Part shown: positions 17,537 through 27,600 of the stretch, piece by piece
Layout of the letters: each line of letters begins with the position of its first letter
Numbering within the stretch: the stretch's first letter is position 1
Assembly: GCA_019359015.1 (NCBI GenBank)
Contig: JAHHID010000037.1
Span: forward strand, 1-64,000
Reading direction: 5' to 3'
DNA: 64,000 nt
Source: Spirirestis rafaelensis WJT71-NPBG6
GTDB taxonomy: Bacteria > Cyanobacteriota > Cyanobacteriia > Cyanobacteriales > Nostocaceae
Notes under the pieces: model-generated
Told to the model about the DNA's origin: nothing
Database searches by the model: none
What the model saw: only the letters and a program-made list of their open reading frames with translations
Program-made: the position numbers and the translations under genes

Positions 17537-18625
17537 ATGCGGATTGCTCAGGTAGCCCCACTATGCGAAAGAGTACCACCCCCCGCTTACGGCGGTATCG
17601 AGTTAGTAGTAGGGTTGCTGACTGATGAATTAGTCCGTCGGGGACATGAAGTAACGCTATTTGCATCGGGTGATTCTATTACTTTGGCAAAGCTAGAATC
17701 AGTTCATCCGCGTGCTTTACGACTCGACCCGACTATCAAGGAGTACGGTGTCTACGACTTGATGCATTTAAGTTCGGTATATGAGCGGGCAGAAGATTTT
17801 GATATCATTCACTCGCATATGGGCTTTGTAACATTGCCTTACGCCAAGTTAGTCAAAACTCCTACAGTTCATACGTTGCATGGTATTTTTACGCCTGACA
17901 ACGAAAAAATGTTTAAACACGCGAAACAACAACCATACATCAGTATTTCTGAGGCACAACGAGAACCGAGATTAGACCTCAACTGTGTAGCGACTGTTTA
18001 CAACGGAATTGATGTTAGCAGTTATAAGTTTCACCCTGAACCGGAAGATGAGCCATACTTAGCGTTTTTGGGTCGGATATCGCCAGAAAAAGGAACCCAC
18101 TTGGCAATAGAAATTGCGAAAAAAGCTGGCTGGCGTTTGAAAATGGCTGGTAAGGTGGATGTCGTTGATGTGGAATACTATGAAAAGGAAATCAAACCAC
18201 ACATCGACGGTAAGCAAATTGAATATTTGGGTGAAGCAAATCATGAGCAGAAAAATGCTTTAATGGGCGGTGCTGTAGCAACATTGTTCCCCATTACCTG
18301 GCGAGAACCATTTGGGTTGGTGATGGTAGAATCAATGGCAGCAGGTACACCAGTTATCGCAATGAAACTAGGGTCTACGAAAGAAGTAATTGACCACGGA
18401 AAAACCGGTTTCTTGTGCGACAACATAGAAGAATTTGTGAGTGCGATTGATAAGGTGGCAGAATTAGATCGCCGTACTTGTCGGGAGTATGTCTCGAACC
18501 GTTTCAGCTTGCAAGCAATGACCGATGGCTATGAAGCTGTTTATCGACAACTTCTGGCGGATAAATTTTCTCAGCGCAATGGTCATTTCCGCAATGCGGT
18601 AACTTTAGCCAAAAGCGGGATTTAG
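17537..18625 (+). CDS. Family 4 glycosyltransferase
   Basis: A 362-residue GT-B enzyme. It has MRIAQVAPLCERVPPPAYGGIE at the N terminus with the acceptor-side glycines (YGGIELVVGLL), the linker VYNGIDVSSYKF near residue 155, FLGRISPEKGTHLAIEIAKKA at the start of the donor domain, and EPFGLVMVESMAAGTPVIAM near residues 255-275, the donor-binding E-x7-E region. A strong ribosome site (GGGAGG) precedes the ATG. It is unlike the GT4 enzyme at 909-2135 in length and N terminus. Such enzymes make sucrose, glycolipids or polysaccharide; which one is unclear. Confidence 0.87.
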   Translation: MRIAQVAPLCERVPPPAYGGIELVVGLLTDELVRRGHEVTLFASGDSITLAKLESVHPRALRLDPTIKEYGVYDLMHLSSVYERAEDFDIIHSHMGFVTLPYAKLVKTPTVHTLHGIFTPDNEKMFKHAKQQPYISISEAQREPRLDLNCVATVYNGIDVSSYKFHPEPEDEPYLAFLGRISPEKGTHLAIEIAKKAGWRLKMAGKVDVVDVEYYEKEIKPHIDGKQIEYLGEANHEQKNALMGGAVATLFPITWREPFGLVMVESMAAGTPVIAMKLGSTKEVIDHGKTGFLCDNIEEFVSAIDKVAELDRRTCREYVSNRFSLQAMTDGYEAVYRQLLADKFSQRNGHFRNAVTLAKSGI

Positions 18626-18728
18626 CCTTTTCTCGGCTTTTATGTAGTGGAAGGCGATCGCCATATCTTCATCTAGGCGTCAGGTGATATTTTAGGCGAT
18701 CGCCATTCCAAATCTCTAATAACGACAA

Positions 18729-19586
18729 TCAAATATCATTAACCGCTTCTGCTGGAACTCGATACATAAACTCAGTCGAATTAACTTCAGTGCCATCAAC
18801 AGCCAGTTCTAACATATGCTGCCTTAACTTATTTAAAAGTTCTAATGCTAAAGGCTCTAATTTTCTAGTTTTGATTTTTCCAAATATTCCCGATTTCAAA
18901 TCTAGATAAAGTAATAAATTACTTACCTTAATACCCACCACTTCTGAATGTCTTCCAGGTATTTCTTGAGCAAGAAAGTGTCCATCCTTTCTATCCTGTA
19001 GTTCATGAATGAACCAGGCTACATCACTTTTATCAATTGGAGAATTTTTCGTCCCGGCAATGACATCTTTATCAAAAGAAATCAGCGCTGTCAAATTAAA
19101 TAAATTACTGTTCTGCACAAGGGCTTGAGTCTCTTTTCTAGTAGGATTTGCACCCCAATTAATTTTATCTAGAAAATTCGCTAAACCAGGAAACGGCACA
19201 GCATCCTTAGTATCAGAGATATCTGGTGCAATTAATAAAGAAGGCTGATTCATAATCGCTCCATAAGCCTCCAACAAAATAACATATTTGCAGCCTAAGC
19301 TGTGACCAACCCAAAAATGCGGGATATTTTGCGGATAGTTTAATTCAGCTAGAACCTCATTTCGCTCCACTAGTAAAGTTTTGGCAATCGATTCATGGTT
19401 AAAGCCAAATTTGAAAGGTAAGGCAATAATCGTGTAACCAGCTTCAAATAAAGTATGTAAGAAATGAGCGTAACAAATATTGGGTAAAGTACCGTACAGA
19501 GCACCTCCTATAAATTCTATTACACCGATTGGATTAGGATGAACTGCTACCCAACTATTACAAAATGCCTTGAAGATTATATTCAT
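18729..19586 (-). CDS. DUF1350 family protein, alpha/beta-hydrolase-like
   Basis: A 285-residue protein of a family shared by cyanobacteria and plants (DUF1350). Signs are the opening WVAVHPNPIGVIEFIGGALYG, FEAGYTIIALPFKFGFNHE, and the nucleophile-elbow-like HFWVGHSLGCKYVILLE with a serine in GHSLG. The family looks like an alpha/beta hydrolase but has no proven reaction. Length fits. It stands 103 bases from the end of the glycosyltransferase gene and 103 bases downstream of the next minus-strand gene. Confidence 0.82.
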   Translation of the reverse strand: MNIIFKAFCNSWVAVHPNPIGVIEFIGGALYGTLPNICYAHFLHTLFEAGYTIIALPFKFGFNHESIAKTLLVERNEVLAELNYPQNIPHFWVGHSLGCKYVILLEAYGAIMNQPSLLIAPDISDTKDAVPFPGLANFLDKINWGANPTRKETQALVQNSNLFNLTALISFDKDVIAGTKNSPIDKSDVAWFIHELQDRKDGHFLAQEIPGRHSEVVGIKVSNLLLYLDLKSGIFGKIKTRKLEPLALELLNKLRQHMLELAVDGTEVNSTEFMYRVPAEAVNDI

Positions 19587-19689
19587 AATTGTGATTTATC
19601 GTAATTTTTTTCAGAAAAAATTAAAACATTTATTGCATAAAGTTTCGCAGATTTAAAGTCTGCGAAACTATTTTAAGCATGACAAATTA

Positions 19690-20223
19690 TTAAAGTGTTA
19701 GGAATGCTCCACCACTAGCTGTAAGAAGGCTGTAAGCTTGTTGATCAAAATCAGGATTGGGATCTTCTAAATTAGTTGGTACGAATGTACCTCGACTTTG
19801 GGGTGAAACCAACAACTCAGCAGATGGAGAAGGTGAAAAAGGTGAAAGAAGAACTTCTACATATCCACGAACTTCATAATCTGCTTTTTCTAAGAAGTTA
19901 GGTTTGGAGATATCTGGTTGTAAGACAAACAAAGTCGTACTACCAGCAGGAAGAGTTAACAATTGGCTCGGTTTACCAGTATTATTATCAGTACTAAGCT
20001 CACCGAAAACATTTGAACCTCCAGCATCAACGATTGTGAAAGTATCTTCAGTTCTCAAAGCAGCTGTAGCAGTGAACTGAACAGATAAAACAACATCGTC
20101 ACCAGCAGGATTGAGATTGGAAATCGTCAAAAAATAAGCTTGAATAACGCGACGAGAAATACTGGGGCTAAAAGGTTTTGGTGCAATTGGCTTTACCAGC
20201 AGTTCAAAATTAGATAAAAGCAT
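19690..20223 (-). CDS. Hypothetical beta-rich protein
   Basis: A 177-residue protein with no recognised family. It is rich in short alternating hydrophobic stretches (DDVVLSVQFTATAAL, TEDTFTIVDAGGSNVFGEL, STTLFVLQPDISKP, YEVRGYVEVLLSPFS), suggesting a beta-sandwich. There is no signal peptide. GGAG about 10 bases before the ATG supports the start. It may be co-transcribed with the DUF1350 gene 103 bases downstream. Confidence 0.55.
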   Translation of the reverse strand: MLLSNFELLVKPIAPKPFSPSISRRVIQAYFLTISNLNPAGDDVVLSVQFTATAALRTEDTFTIVDAGGSNVFGELSTDNNTGKPSQLLTLPAGSTTLFVLQPDISKPNFLEKADYEVRGYVEVLLSPFSPSPSAELLVSPQSRGTFVPTNLEDPNPDFDQQAYSLLTASGGAFLTL

Positions 20224-20813
20224 GAGCTAATTCTCCGTAATTAAAGAGCGTTAATGATTTCTCCCAGCCTGATAACATTTGGGTAGGGAATCATCCTTTA
20301 CATTTCTAATTCTGGAAAATTTGTTGAGGTTTGGCAGTACCCATCTAGGGTACTATTTCTAATAAATCCTAAAGCTTTGGTGAATCAAGATATGAAAATT
20401 TCACGCAGAGAGAAGTTTGAGCGTGAAATAATCAAGAGCGAAAATATGTAACGCTGGTTAATTATGTAGTCGCTGTTATTGAGGTTCACAATAATCGAGG
20501 TTAACAGCGGCAGCATAACCATTTACAGGTGCGGTGATTTGTACCTAACCATTGCTACGGCGATCGCTTTATTTCATCCGTTAGGTAGATCGTTAGATCG
20601 CCAATGTCGCTCCATTAGTCAGAGGCAAGAGGCTTTTTAGCTTTATACCATCAGTTCATAAGATTAAAAAACAGTGGCAAGAACGGCAATGAAACACGAC
20701 TTTGTTGAAGGAGTGCAAAATCCTCACCGTCGCAATAGGTGCGGAGATTTTACACTAATTTACGGTTACGTATAAAAACCCGTTCCTGGGAAGCAAATCA
20801 GGAGGGTAACACT
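20224..20813. other. Intergenic region with a possible gene remnant
   Basis: About 590 bases. On the minus strand, 20476-20544 reads VQITAPVNGYAAAVNLDYCE plus PQ and a stop, which looks like the tail of a real protein, but a stop lies directly upstream in the same frame, so it can only be a decayed fragment. A HIP1 octamer lies near 20561. AGGAGG at 20800-20805 belongs to the next gene. Confidence 0.35.
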
Positions 20814-21479
20814 ATGATATTTAAAGACCGAACAGCAGCGGGGAAATTGTTGGCTGAGAAGTTAGTAGCTTATGCTAACCGCTCCGATGCTTTGGTGTTA
20901 GCGCTGCCAAGAGGTGGTGTACCCGTTGCCTTTGAAGTTGCCAAAGCGCTAAATGCTCCTTTGGATGTTTTCGTTGTTCGCAAACTGGGTGTGCCTGGTC
21001 AAAAAGAACTAGCAATGGGAGCGATCGCTGATGGTGGTGTGAGAATACTCAACGAAGATATTATCCGTGATGAGAAAATTGACCCTGAAGCAATTGAGAA
21101 AGTGACGGTGGAAGAACAACAGGAACTACAGCGTCGCCAAAATCTTTATCGAGGCGATCGCCCCAAGCCTGTGATCCAAGGACGCACTATTCTTTTGATT
21201 GATGACGGTTTAGCTACGGGTGCAACGATGCGCGCAGCGATCGCAGCATTGCACAAACAACAACCCGCGAAAATTGTCGTCGGTGTGCCAACTTCCTCAC
21301 CGCAAACTTGCCAAGAGATTAAATCCCAGGTAGACGAAATCATCTGTGCCCAGACACCTAGCCCCTTCTACAGCGTCGGTTTTTGGTACGAAAAATTTCC
21401 GCAAACAACCGATCAAGAAGTTCGCGACCTGCTCAATCAAGCTGCAAATCGCCAATTGCCATTTGCGATCGGTACATAA
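20814..21479 (+). CDS. Phosphoribosyltransferase family protein
   Basis: A 221-residue protein with a type I phosphoribosyltransferase fold. The PRPP-binding loop is ILLIDDGLATGATMRAAIAAL near residues 122-142, and the N-terminal region reads LALPRGGVPVAFEVAKALNAPLDVFVVRKLG. This stand-alone group is often annotated only as putative phosphoribosyltransferase. AGGAGG 8 bases upstream fixes the start at ATG 20814; an upstream open stretch from 20739 is not needed. Substrate unknown. Confidence 0.87.
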   Translation: MIFKDRTAAGKLLAEKLVAYANRSDALVLALPRGGVPVAFEVAKALNAPLDVFVVRKLGVPGQKELAMGAIADGGVRILNEDIIRDEKIDPEAIEKVTVEEQQELQRRQNLYRGDRPKPVIQGRTILLIDDGLATGATMRAAIAALHKQQPAKIVVGVPTSSPQTCQEIKSQVDEIICAQTPSPFYSVGFWYEKFPQTTDQEVRDLLNQAANRQLPFAIGT

Positions 21480-21652
21480 AAAATCAATGCTAGAGCGCTA
21501 TTACTAGCGTCCTTAATCGCTTTTATTTTCGGGAGTTTTAGAATTTCAAAGCTTTAGTTTTTGGTAGCCGTGATCAACTGCGCTGATGCAAGGTGCATAA
21601 AAATTCTTCTGTTTCTCCCGTCTGTCCTTTGCCTTTTGACTTCTGACTCACC

Positions 21653-21692
21653 GAAGCTTTGAGCGGAGGAAACCTCCGCCCAAACTTCTCTC
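21653..21692. repeat. Dispersed palindromic repeat (GCGGAGG/CCTCCGC)
   Basis: About 40 bases around the perfect hairpin GCGGAGGAAACCTCCGC, beginning GAAGCTTTGAG and ending AACTTCTCTC. A diverged copy lies inside the DUF1565 gene at 3896-3935. Confidence 0.7.
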
Positions 21693-21725
21693 TGGCTTCT
21701 ACGTTCAACTTAATCAAACAAAAAT

Positions 21726-22355
21726 ATGAAAGTTCCACCAGAAATTACCTATCGCAACGTTGACAAAACTAATGCGCTTGATACCTTAGTTGAGGAAAAG
21801 ATTGCCAAGCTAGAGCAATTTTGCAATTACATTAGTAGTTGCCACATAGCGATCGAAAAAATTCACGATCGCCCGCGCAGTGGTTCTCCTTACCGAGTGC
21901 GAATTGATCTCACCGTGCCGCCCGGTCACGAACTCGTGGCAGAAAGCAATCCCAGTGATATTAACCAGTATGCGCCAGTGGATGCGGTGATCCGAGATGC
22001 CTTTAATGCCGCTACTCAGCAGTTGAGAAAACTCACCCAGCGCCAAAATGAACATGATAAGGGTCAGAACCACGACAACGCAATGGAGACAACAGCGCTT
22101 GTCACCAAGCTTTTTCGCGATGAAGGCTATGGCTTCCTCAAAGGCTTAGATGGTCAGGAAATCTACTTCCACCGCAATAGCGTACTACATGATGACTTTG
22201 ACCGCTTAGAAATTGGCACGGGTGTCCATTTTTTCTTGAGTCAGGGTATAGAAGGTCCCCAAGCAAGCACTGTCAAGATTGTTGACAAGCCAGGTGTCCG
22301 CGCTGGCAAGGCAGATGAAACCCTAATCGAGCCACCTCTTGATTGGAAGGAATAA
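21726..22355 (+). CDS. HPF/RaiA-like ribosome-binding domain fused to a cold-shock-like domain
   Basis: A 209-residue protein. Residues 1-105 follow the hibernation-factor fold (ITYRNVDKTNALDTLVEEKIAKLEQFC, then SPYRVRIDLTVPPGHELV). Residues about 120-190 look like an S1/cold-shock OB fold (ALVTKLFRDEGYGFLKGLDG, EIYFHRNSVLHDDFDRL, GTGVHFFLSQG). The first domain suggests ribosome binding in stress, the second RNA binding. The same order occurs in other bacteria, so it is a known domain pairing, not a new fusion. Single gene; a palindromic repeat lies just upstream. Confidence 0.82.
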   Translation: MKVPPEITYRNVDKTNALDTLVEEKIAKLEQFCNYISSCHIAIEKIHDRPRSGSPYRVRIDLTVPPGHELVAESNPSDINQYAPVDAVIRDAFNAATQQLRKLTQRQNEHDKGQNHDNAMETTALVTKLFRDEGYGFLKGLDGQEIYFHRNSVLHDDFDRLEIGTGVHFFLSQGIEGPQASTVKIVDKPGVRAGKADETLIEPPLDWKE

Positions 22356-22386
22356 CCGTTCCACACCCTTTCGCATAATTACAGCT

Positions 22387-22528
22387 GGAGCCAGAAGCTA
22401 GGAGTAAAAAAGGCTTTTTATCTGGTTTGTAGACCAAAACACTGTACCTCACGCGTCTTGCATGAAGTACGCATAGTAAGGTCTAAAAGCCAGACATAGA
22501 GCAAATTTTACTTCTGACTTCTGGCTCC
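22387..22528. repeat. Nested inverted repeat, 142 bp
   Basis: Outer arms of 23 bases at 22387-22409 and 22506-22528 (GGAGCCAGAAG...AGTAAAA) and inner arms of 15 bases at 22421-22435 and 22480-22494 (TCTGG...TAGACC) are both complementary with a few mismatches. It could fold into one long hairpin. It resembles a small non-autonomous element but has no obvious target duplication. Confidence 0.7.
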
Positions 22529-22591
22529 TGACTGCTGTATTTGTCTAAAGAGCGATCGCTCTTCTTATGGCACAATACGGTTGGGTTAAGG

Positions 22592-22663
22592 CAAGAGACG
22601 CGATAAATCGCCGTCTTTACAATAATTAGTCCTTTGTAGAGACGGCGATTTATCACGTCTTTG
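22592..22663. repeat. Inverted repeat of GAGACG/CGTCTC family
   Basis: The arms CAAGAGACGCGATAAATCGC... (22592-22622) and TTGTAGAGACGGCGATTTAT... (22634-22663) are complementary. Shorter relatives are the hairpin at 56786-56813 and a degenerate copy near 10697-10725. Confidence 0.75.
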
Positions 22664-22722
22664 CGATCTATAATTTTCATCAAAAAACATTATCCGAACC
22701 ATATTGGCTTATGGCGGGGATT

Positions 22723-23223
22723 CTATTCTGCATAACCTTGAATATTCTCAGGCTCAAATGAGCGCAACACACGAGTTGCCTGACGAGTTAGTTCTTCCTT
22801 ACCCTTGACCACAATTAGGTATTTGCCCTCATTCAAGCGATTCCGATAAGGCAAAGCATCGCCACTGCCAACCGTCAAACCAACGCCACCACCGACTAGA
22901 AAAGCACCCAGCCCACCAGAAGCGGCTCCCAGCAGACCCCCGATGAAATGATTACCCAAACCGCCAATTGGCAAGATTTCGATGCCTGTGAGTAAATTGA
23001 AAGCGTAACCTGCTGCGAAGCCAAAGGGAACTAGCCAGTAAGCCTCTCGAATTGCACCTTTGCGAGCTTGCTGATTAGGATCAATCAGTCCATATTCATC
23101 GGCACTTTTGTAGCCATTTCCGAGAATGTCAACCTGCTCGGTTGGTACACCTTCTTTTTCAAGGGCAGTGTAAGCCTCTTCTGCTTGGATTCGGTCTGAC
23201 AAGACTGCAACAAGATAATTCAT
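22723..23223 (-). CDS. Glycine-rich membrane-associated protein, stress-type fold
   Basis: A 166-residue protein. Residues 1-55 look like a small alpha/beta domain (MNYLVAVLSDRIQAEEAYTAL, VDILGNGYK), the middle (about 70-130) is a glycine-rich pair of hydrophobic stretches (LVPFGFAAGYAFNLLTGIEIL, IGGLLGAASGGLGAFLVGGG), and the end (YLIVVKGKEELTRQATRVLRS) repeats the alpha/beta character. This layout is seen in bacterial general-stress or DUF1269-like proteins. I chose ATG 23223; the frame extends upstream to 23322 with no family look. Confidence 0.65.
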   Translation of the reverse strand: MNYLVAVLSDRIQAEEAYTALEKEGVPTEQVDILGNGYKSADEYGLIDPNQQARKGAIREAYWLVPFGFAAGYAFNLLTGIEILPIGGLGNHFIGGLLGAASGGLGAFLVGGGVGLTVGSGDALPYRNRLNEGKYLIVVKGKEELTRQATRVLRSFEPENIQGYAE

Positions 23224-23387
23224 AGTTGATCTACACCTGGTTATCTGAATAGTTGTGCAAATGTGACTTTGCCTGATTATTGCGTAACGATTTAAAATTT
23301 TTTGCCCGTATCTAACCAGCAAATCTGCTGAGAGTGGGCTGTTTGCCCACCCGACAAAATCATTTGTTAAACGTACAACGCTGCAAA

Positions 23388-23486
23388 TTAATTTAAATTT
23401 GCATGAAAGTCAATAGCTGGTTGGAGAAACAGCATAATTGCCCCCACTGCCACAAAAGATAAACTTACCCAAAACAAAATTCTCAT
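23388..23486 (-). CDS. Tiny membrane protein
   Basis: A 32-residue ORF (MRILFWVSLSFVAVGAIMLF then LQPAIDFHANLN): one hydrophobic span with an arginine at its start and a polar tail. AGGA lies about 8 bases upstream of the ATG. No match comes to mind. It sits between two stress-type genes on the same strand. Confidence 0.4.
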   Translation of the reverse strand: MRILFWVSLSFVAVGAIMLFLQPAIDFHANLN

Positions 23487-23539
23487 TGTATGTTCCTACG
23501 TTTTCTTTTTCTATTTCGGCAAAACATTTAATTGAATGC

Positions 23540-24046
23540 TTACCCTAAGGTAACTTTCTCGTTTTCGCCGCTACTAGCTTTTTCACCCGTAGCAATTGCT
23601 TTTACTAAACCAATTGTGTGCGCCACAAAGCTGGATGGTGCATCCCAATATTCGGCTTTTTGTACATTCACTTTGAGCAAAGCAATATCGGGTTCATCTA
23701 ATCCTTTAGGAAACCAAGCTTTGAGTTCCGGCTTCCACAATTCTTCAATTTTGTTGCGGTCTTTCACTAATTGTGCTGTGCCGGACATGGAAACGTAACG
23801 CTGTTTATTAGGTGCGGAAAAACTAACATTAACCTGTTCATGGTGTTCGATTTCATCTACTTTAGGAGAAGGAGCGTAGGTGAAAAACCAAAGAGTACCA
23901 TCAGATTCAATTTCGCCATTGGTAGACATAGGGCGACTGTGCAAACTTCCGTCGTCATTGATGGTGGTTAACATGCCAAAGTCAATGTCTTTGACTAGTT
24001 CACGCAGCTTTTCAATTTTTTGATTTTGGTCTGTATCAGTTGTCAT
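23540..24046 (-). CDS. General stress protein of the pyridoxamine phosphate oxidase-like fold
   Basis: A 168-residue flavin-binding-fold protein of the group including general stress protein 26. Characteristic stretches are LVKDIDFGMLTTINDDGSLHSRPMSTN (start of the split barrel), GTLWFFTYAPSPKVDEI, HEQVNVSFSAPNKQRYVSMSGTAQLV and LKAWFPKGLDEPDIALLKVNVQKAEYWDAPSS. Members bind FMN or FAD; the physiological reaction is not established. It is a stand-alone gene. Confidence 0.88.
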   Translation of the reverse strand: MTTDTDQNQKIEKLRELVKDIDFGMLTTINDDGSLHSRPMSTNGEIESDGTLWFFTYAPSPKVDEIEHHEQVNVSFSAPNKQRYVSMSGTAQLVKDRNKIEELWKPELKAWFPKGLDEPDIALLKVNVQKAEYWDAPSSFVAHTIGLVKAIATGEKASSGENEKVTLG

Positions 24047-24648
24047 TGATTATTACTCTTATCTCTATTTCAAAGCTTGAGTTTGAGCGTTTGATTACAG
24101 CCCGTTGCGACGAATTGTAAAGCTCTTCTTCTTTGTTAACGTTTCTCTTAGGTATCTGCGTGAGCCTTGAGGTGTATTTCTGCAAAAATGATTCTCTTAA
24201 CTATATCCATAGAGGTAGAAAAATAATTCCTAGTGAGCCAGCGCGCAGAACAGGGGGTCTCCCCCAGGAGCGTCACCCAAAAGGTGAGCGGTTCACCGCT
24301 CATTTAAGGGGTAGAGCCGCTTACTACTACTCCTGTCACACTTGAAGATTACCTATTAACGAACCGCAAAGGGACGAAGTACACAAAGGAAGAAAAGAAA
24401 GAAAAAAATAGTTCAGAAGGCAGCTATGCTGCCCACCCTTAAAAGAGTGGGATTTAAGCAATGACGTTTTATACCTCGCTGCAAGCCGTCTCGGTATAAT
24501 TATTGTTTTTAACGCACTTTAAACCGGGAAATAAAGTTTTTATTTATACTTTTTCTTTCCTTCTGCCATCTGCCCTCTGCCCTCTGCCTTTCTTTGTAAT
24601 TTTGTAGCGAGAAGAAAGTAAGAAGCGCGTTTATTTACACTCCAGTGC
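24047..24648. other. Intergenic region with dispersed repeat
   Basis: About 600 bases. Around 24235-24345 is G/C-rich sequence (CAGGGGGTCTCCCCCAGGAG and GGTGAGCGGTTCACCGCTCA, the latter a good hairpin) that reads as a short ORF in one frame but looks like a dispersed repeat. Near 24540-24600 are pyrimidine-rich runs. No gene is supported. Confidence 0.5.
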
Positions 24649-27600
24649 TTAACGACCGACAAGAGAAGCGACAACTGCAATCAGTTCTGCTGGCTCGACA
24701 GGCTTGGCAACGTGGGTTTGGTATCCACAACGCAAAGCAGAAATTCGGTCTTCAAAACGAGCAAAAGCTGTTACTGCTGCTGCTGGAGTTTCTCCTCCTT
24801 TCTCTGATGGAAGTCCTCGCAGCGCACGGATGAATTCATACCCATCTTTTCCCGGCATTCCAATATCACTTATTACTATATTCGGCTTATAGATTTGTAC
24901 AAGCTCAAGTGCTTCATCTGCCGAGGAAGCGGTAAGAACGTTAGCACCGCACTCCTCCAAAACTCTCTTTAGCAATTCTTGAGAATCGACTTCATCATCA
25001 ACTACAAGAATTTTCATATTTTCCAACTTTGTTTCTTCAAGTTCGGTTGCTACAAGCTGCTGCGAATTACAAGCATATTCAACTGCTTGAGCCTCAGTAT
25101 GGTTTTCTTTTTCAGCCAGCGGAAGCACGACAGTAAAAGTAGCTCCTTGTTCCTCTCCTGGGCTTGTTGCTTGTATAGTTCCACCATGAAGCTCAACGAG
25201 GTGCTTGACGATTGAAAGCCCTAATCCCAAACCACCAAACTTGCGAGTACTAGAGGAGTCTGCTTGCCGAAAACGGTCGAAGACATACGGCAGAAATTCT
25301 GGGTTGATGCCGTGACCTGTATCGGTTACTGTTAAGACGACATGAGAGTTTACTTTTTCAACTGACACCTGCACCCTTCCACCTGTTGGAGTAAACTTAA
25401 TGGCATTAGAAACAAGATTCCACACTACTTGTTGTAGTCTGTTCGGGTCGCCAATTATCGGACTGGGAAGGGCATCTAAAACTGTTTGAAGTCGGATGTC
25501 CTTGGCTGCAAGAGCGGGAACAAGAGATTCGATCGCTTCTGAAATCACCAAGTTCAGATTGACGTTTTGAACGTCGAGTCGAATTTTACCGGAAATTATC
25601 CGGCTCATGTCGAGCAAATCTTCAATAATCTGGGCTTGCGCTCTAGAGTTTCTCTCAATGGTATCAAGCCCCTTCTCAAATTGTGCCGCACTAAGTTTTC
25701 CCTTACGCAGAAGCTGGCTCCAGCCGAGGATGGCGTTAAGCGGTGTCCGAATTTCGTGAGAAAGGGTTGCCAAAAATTCATCTTTGAGCCGTCCGACTCG
25801 TTCGGCTTCTGTACGAGCTGCCCGTTCGCTTTCTAAAAGTGCCTCGCGTCGCTGTTCGAGTTCTTTGCGATCGCTGATATATCGAAAATTAACTGACAAT
25901 CCGTCGGCAGAGGGATAAGCGTGTACCTCTACCCACTCATCGGAGAAGGGAGACAGTACCTCAAAGTGTACCGCTACTTGATCGCTGACAGCTTTATAAT
26001 ATTGCTCTTCAAAAACGCTGCCCCTAAGCATTGGGTATTCGTCCCAGAGGACTTTTCCCAGCAGTTCTTCGCGGGTTTTGCCGATATATTCTTCACATCG
26101 CTGATTCACGTAAGTAAATCGCCACTGCCGATCTAGACCATAAAAGGCATCTGTTACCCGTTCGAGAATAATTGCCCGCTCCTGAGCTGCTTGGACCTCC
26201 AAGCGAGAGCGGGCAGCTTCTTGGCGCAACCGAGCGGTTTCCAATGTTGCCTTGACACGAGCCAAAATCTCTCTAGCGCTAAAAGGCTTGACTAAATAAT
26301 CGTCTGCTCCTGCTTCTAGTCCCTCAAGACGCGATTCCTCACCCGCACGAGCCGAAAGCAGAATAAGCGGTACAGAACGGGTACGCTGGTCTTCGCGCAG
26401 CCGAGCCAGAAGACCGAAGCCGTCAAGTTTCGGCATCATTACATCACTGAGCACCAAGTCTGGCACTTGCTCTTGTGCTGCGGCTAAAGCTGCCTCGCCA
26501 TCTGCGACGGCGATAACTTCATAGTGTATACTTAGAAGCTTTCGCACATACTCGCGCATATCAGCGTTGTCGTCTACCAGAAGTATGCGCGATAGCGAAG
26601 CGCTGCCACCTTCGGCGGATCGCATCTCGATTGACTGATCCACATCATGCACTTCATCGGGCAACCACCGCAGCGCTTCTTCCACAAATGCGTCGGCTCG
26701 AATGCTGGTTGGGGTAAGTGTGCGATCGCGACCCATTTGCTCGGAAGGAAGGTGATGCTTGCCACAAGGAATCGATACAATGAAGGTACTTCCAACTTTG
26801 TAAACGCTTTCTACGCGGACGCTGCCACCGTGGAGTTTGGCGAGTTCTTGCACGAGTGCTAGACCAATTCCGCTGCCTTCGTGGGTTCGACCTTGCGTTT
26901 TTTCAATGCGGTGAAATCGCTTAAACACGTTCTTCACTTCAGATTCAGGAATTCCGCTGCCTGTATCTTCAATACGAAGCTCAATATTGCCCTTGATCGC
27001 TCGTTGATAAACTTTGATGTAACCGCGTTGCGTAAATTTAAAAGCGTTTGAAAGTAAGTTAAGAACAATCTTTTCCCACATATCCCGGTCTACATAAACC
27101 GGTTCGGATAAAGGTTGACAATCGACGATAAATTCTAAACCTGCCTTTTCAATCGCCGAACGAAACACACTAGCCAAGTCTGCGGTAAGTGTCGCCAAAT
27201 CTGTAGGTTCGTAGATGGCTTGCGTCCTACCCGCTTCAAGTCGCGAGAAATCCAAGAGCGTATTGACTAATTTCAGCAGTCTTAAACTGTTGCGGTGAGC
27301 TATGGTAATTTGCTCCCGCTGACTTGTGGAAAGGTGCGGATCGCGTAGCGCATCTTCCAATGGACCGAGCATTAAAGTAAGTGGGGTGCGGAACTCGTGA
27401 CTGACATTGGAGAAAAAGGCGGTTTTTGCGCGGTCAAGTTCGGCTAGCATCTCAGCTCGTCGCCGTTCTTCTTCGTATGCTTGGGCGTTACGCACGGCGA
27501 TGGATACTTGACCTACAAGCAGTTCATAGAAGGATGTGTATCCTTCGTCAAGAAAGCGGTTGGGGCTGATGCCGGCAACTAAAACGCCAAGCGCTTCTGT

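Noticed and set aside
24133-24345. 70-codon plus-strand ORF
   Set aside because: Coincides with G/C-rich dispersed repeat DNA (PARRTGGLPQER-type peptide), not a gene.
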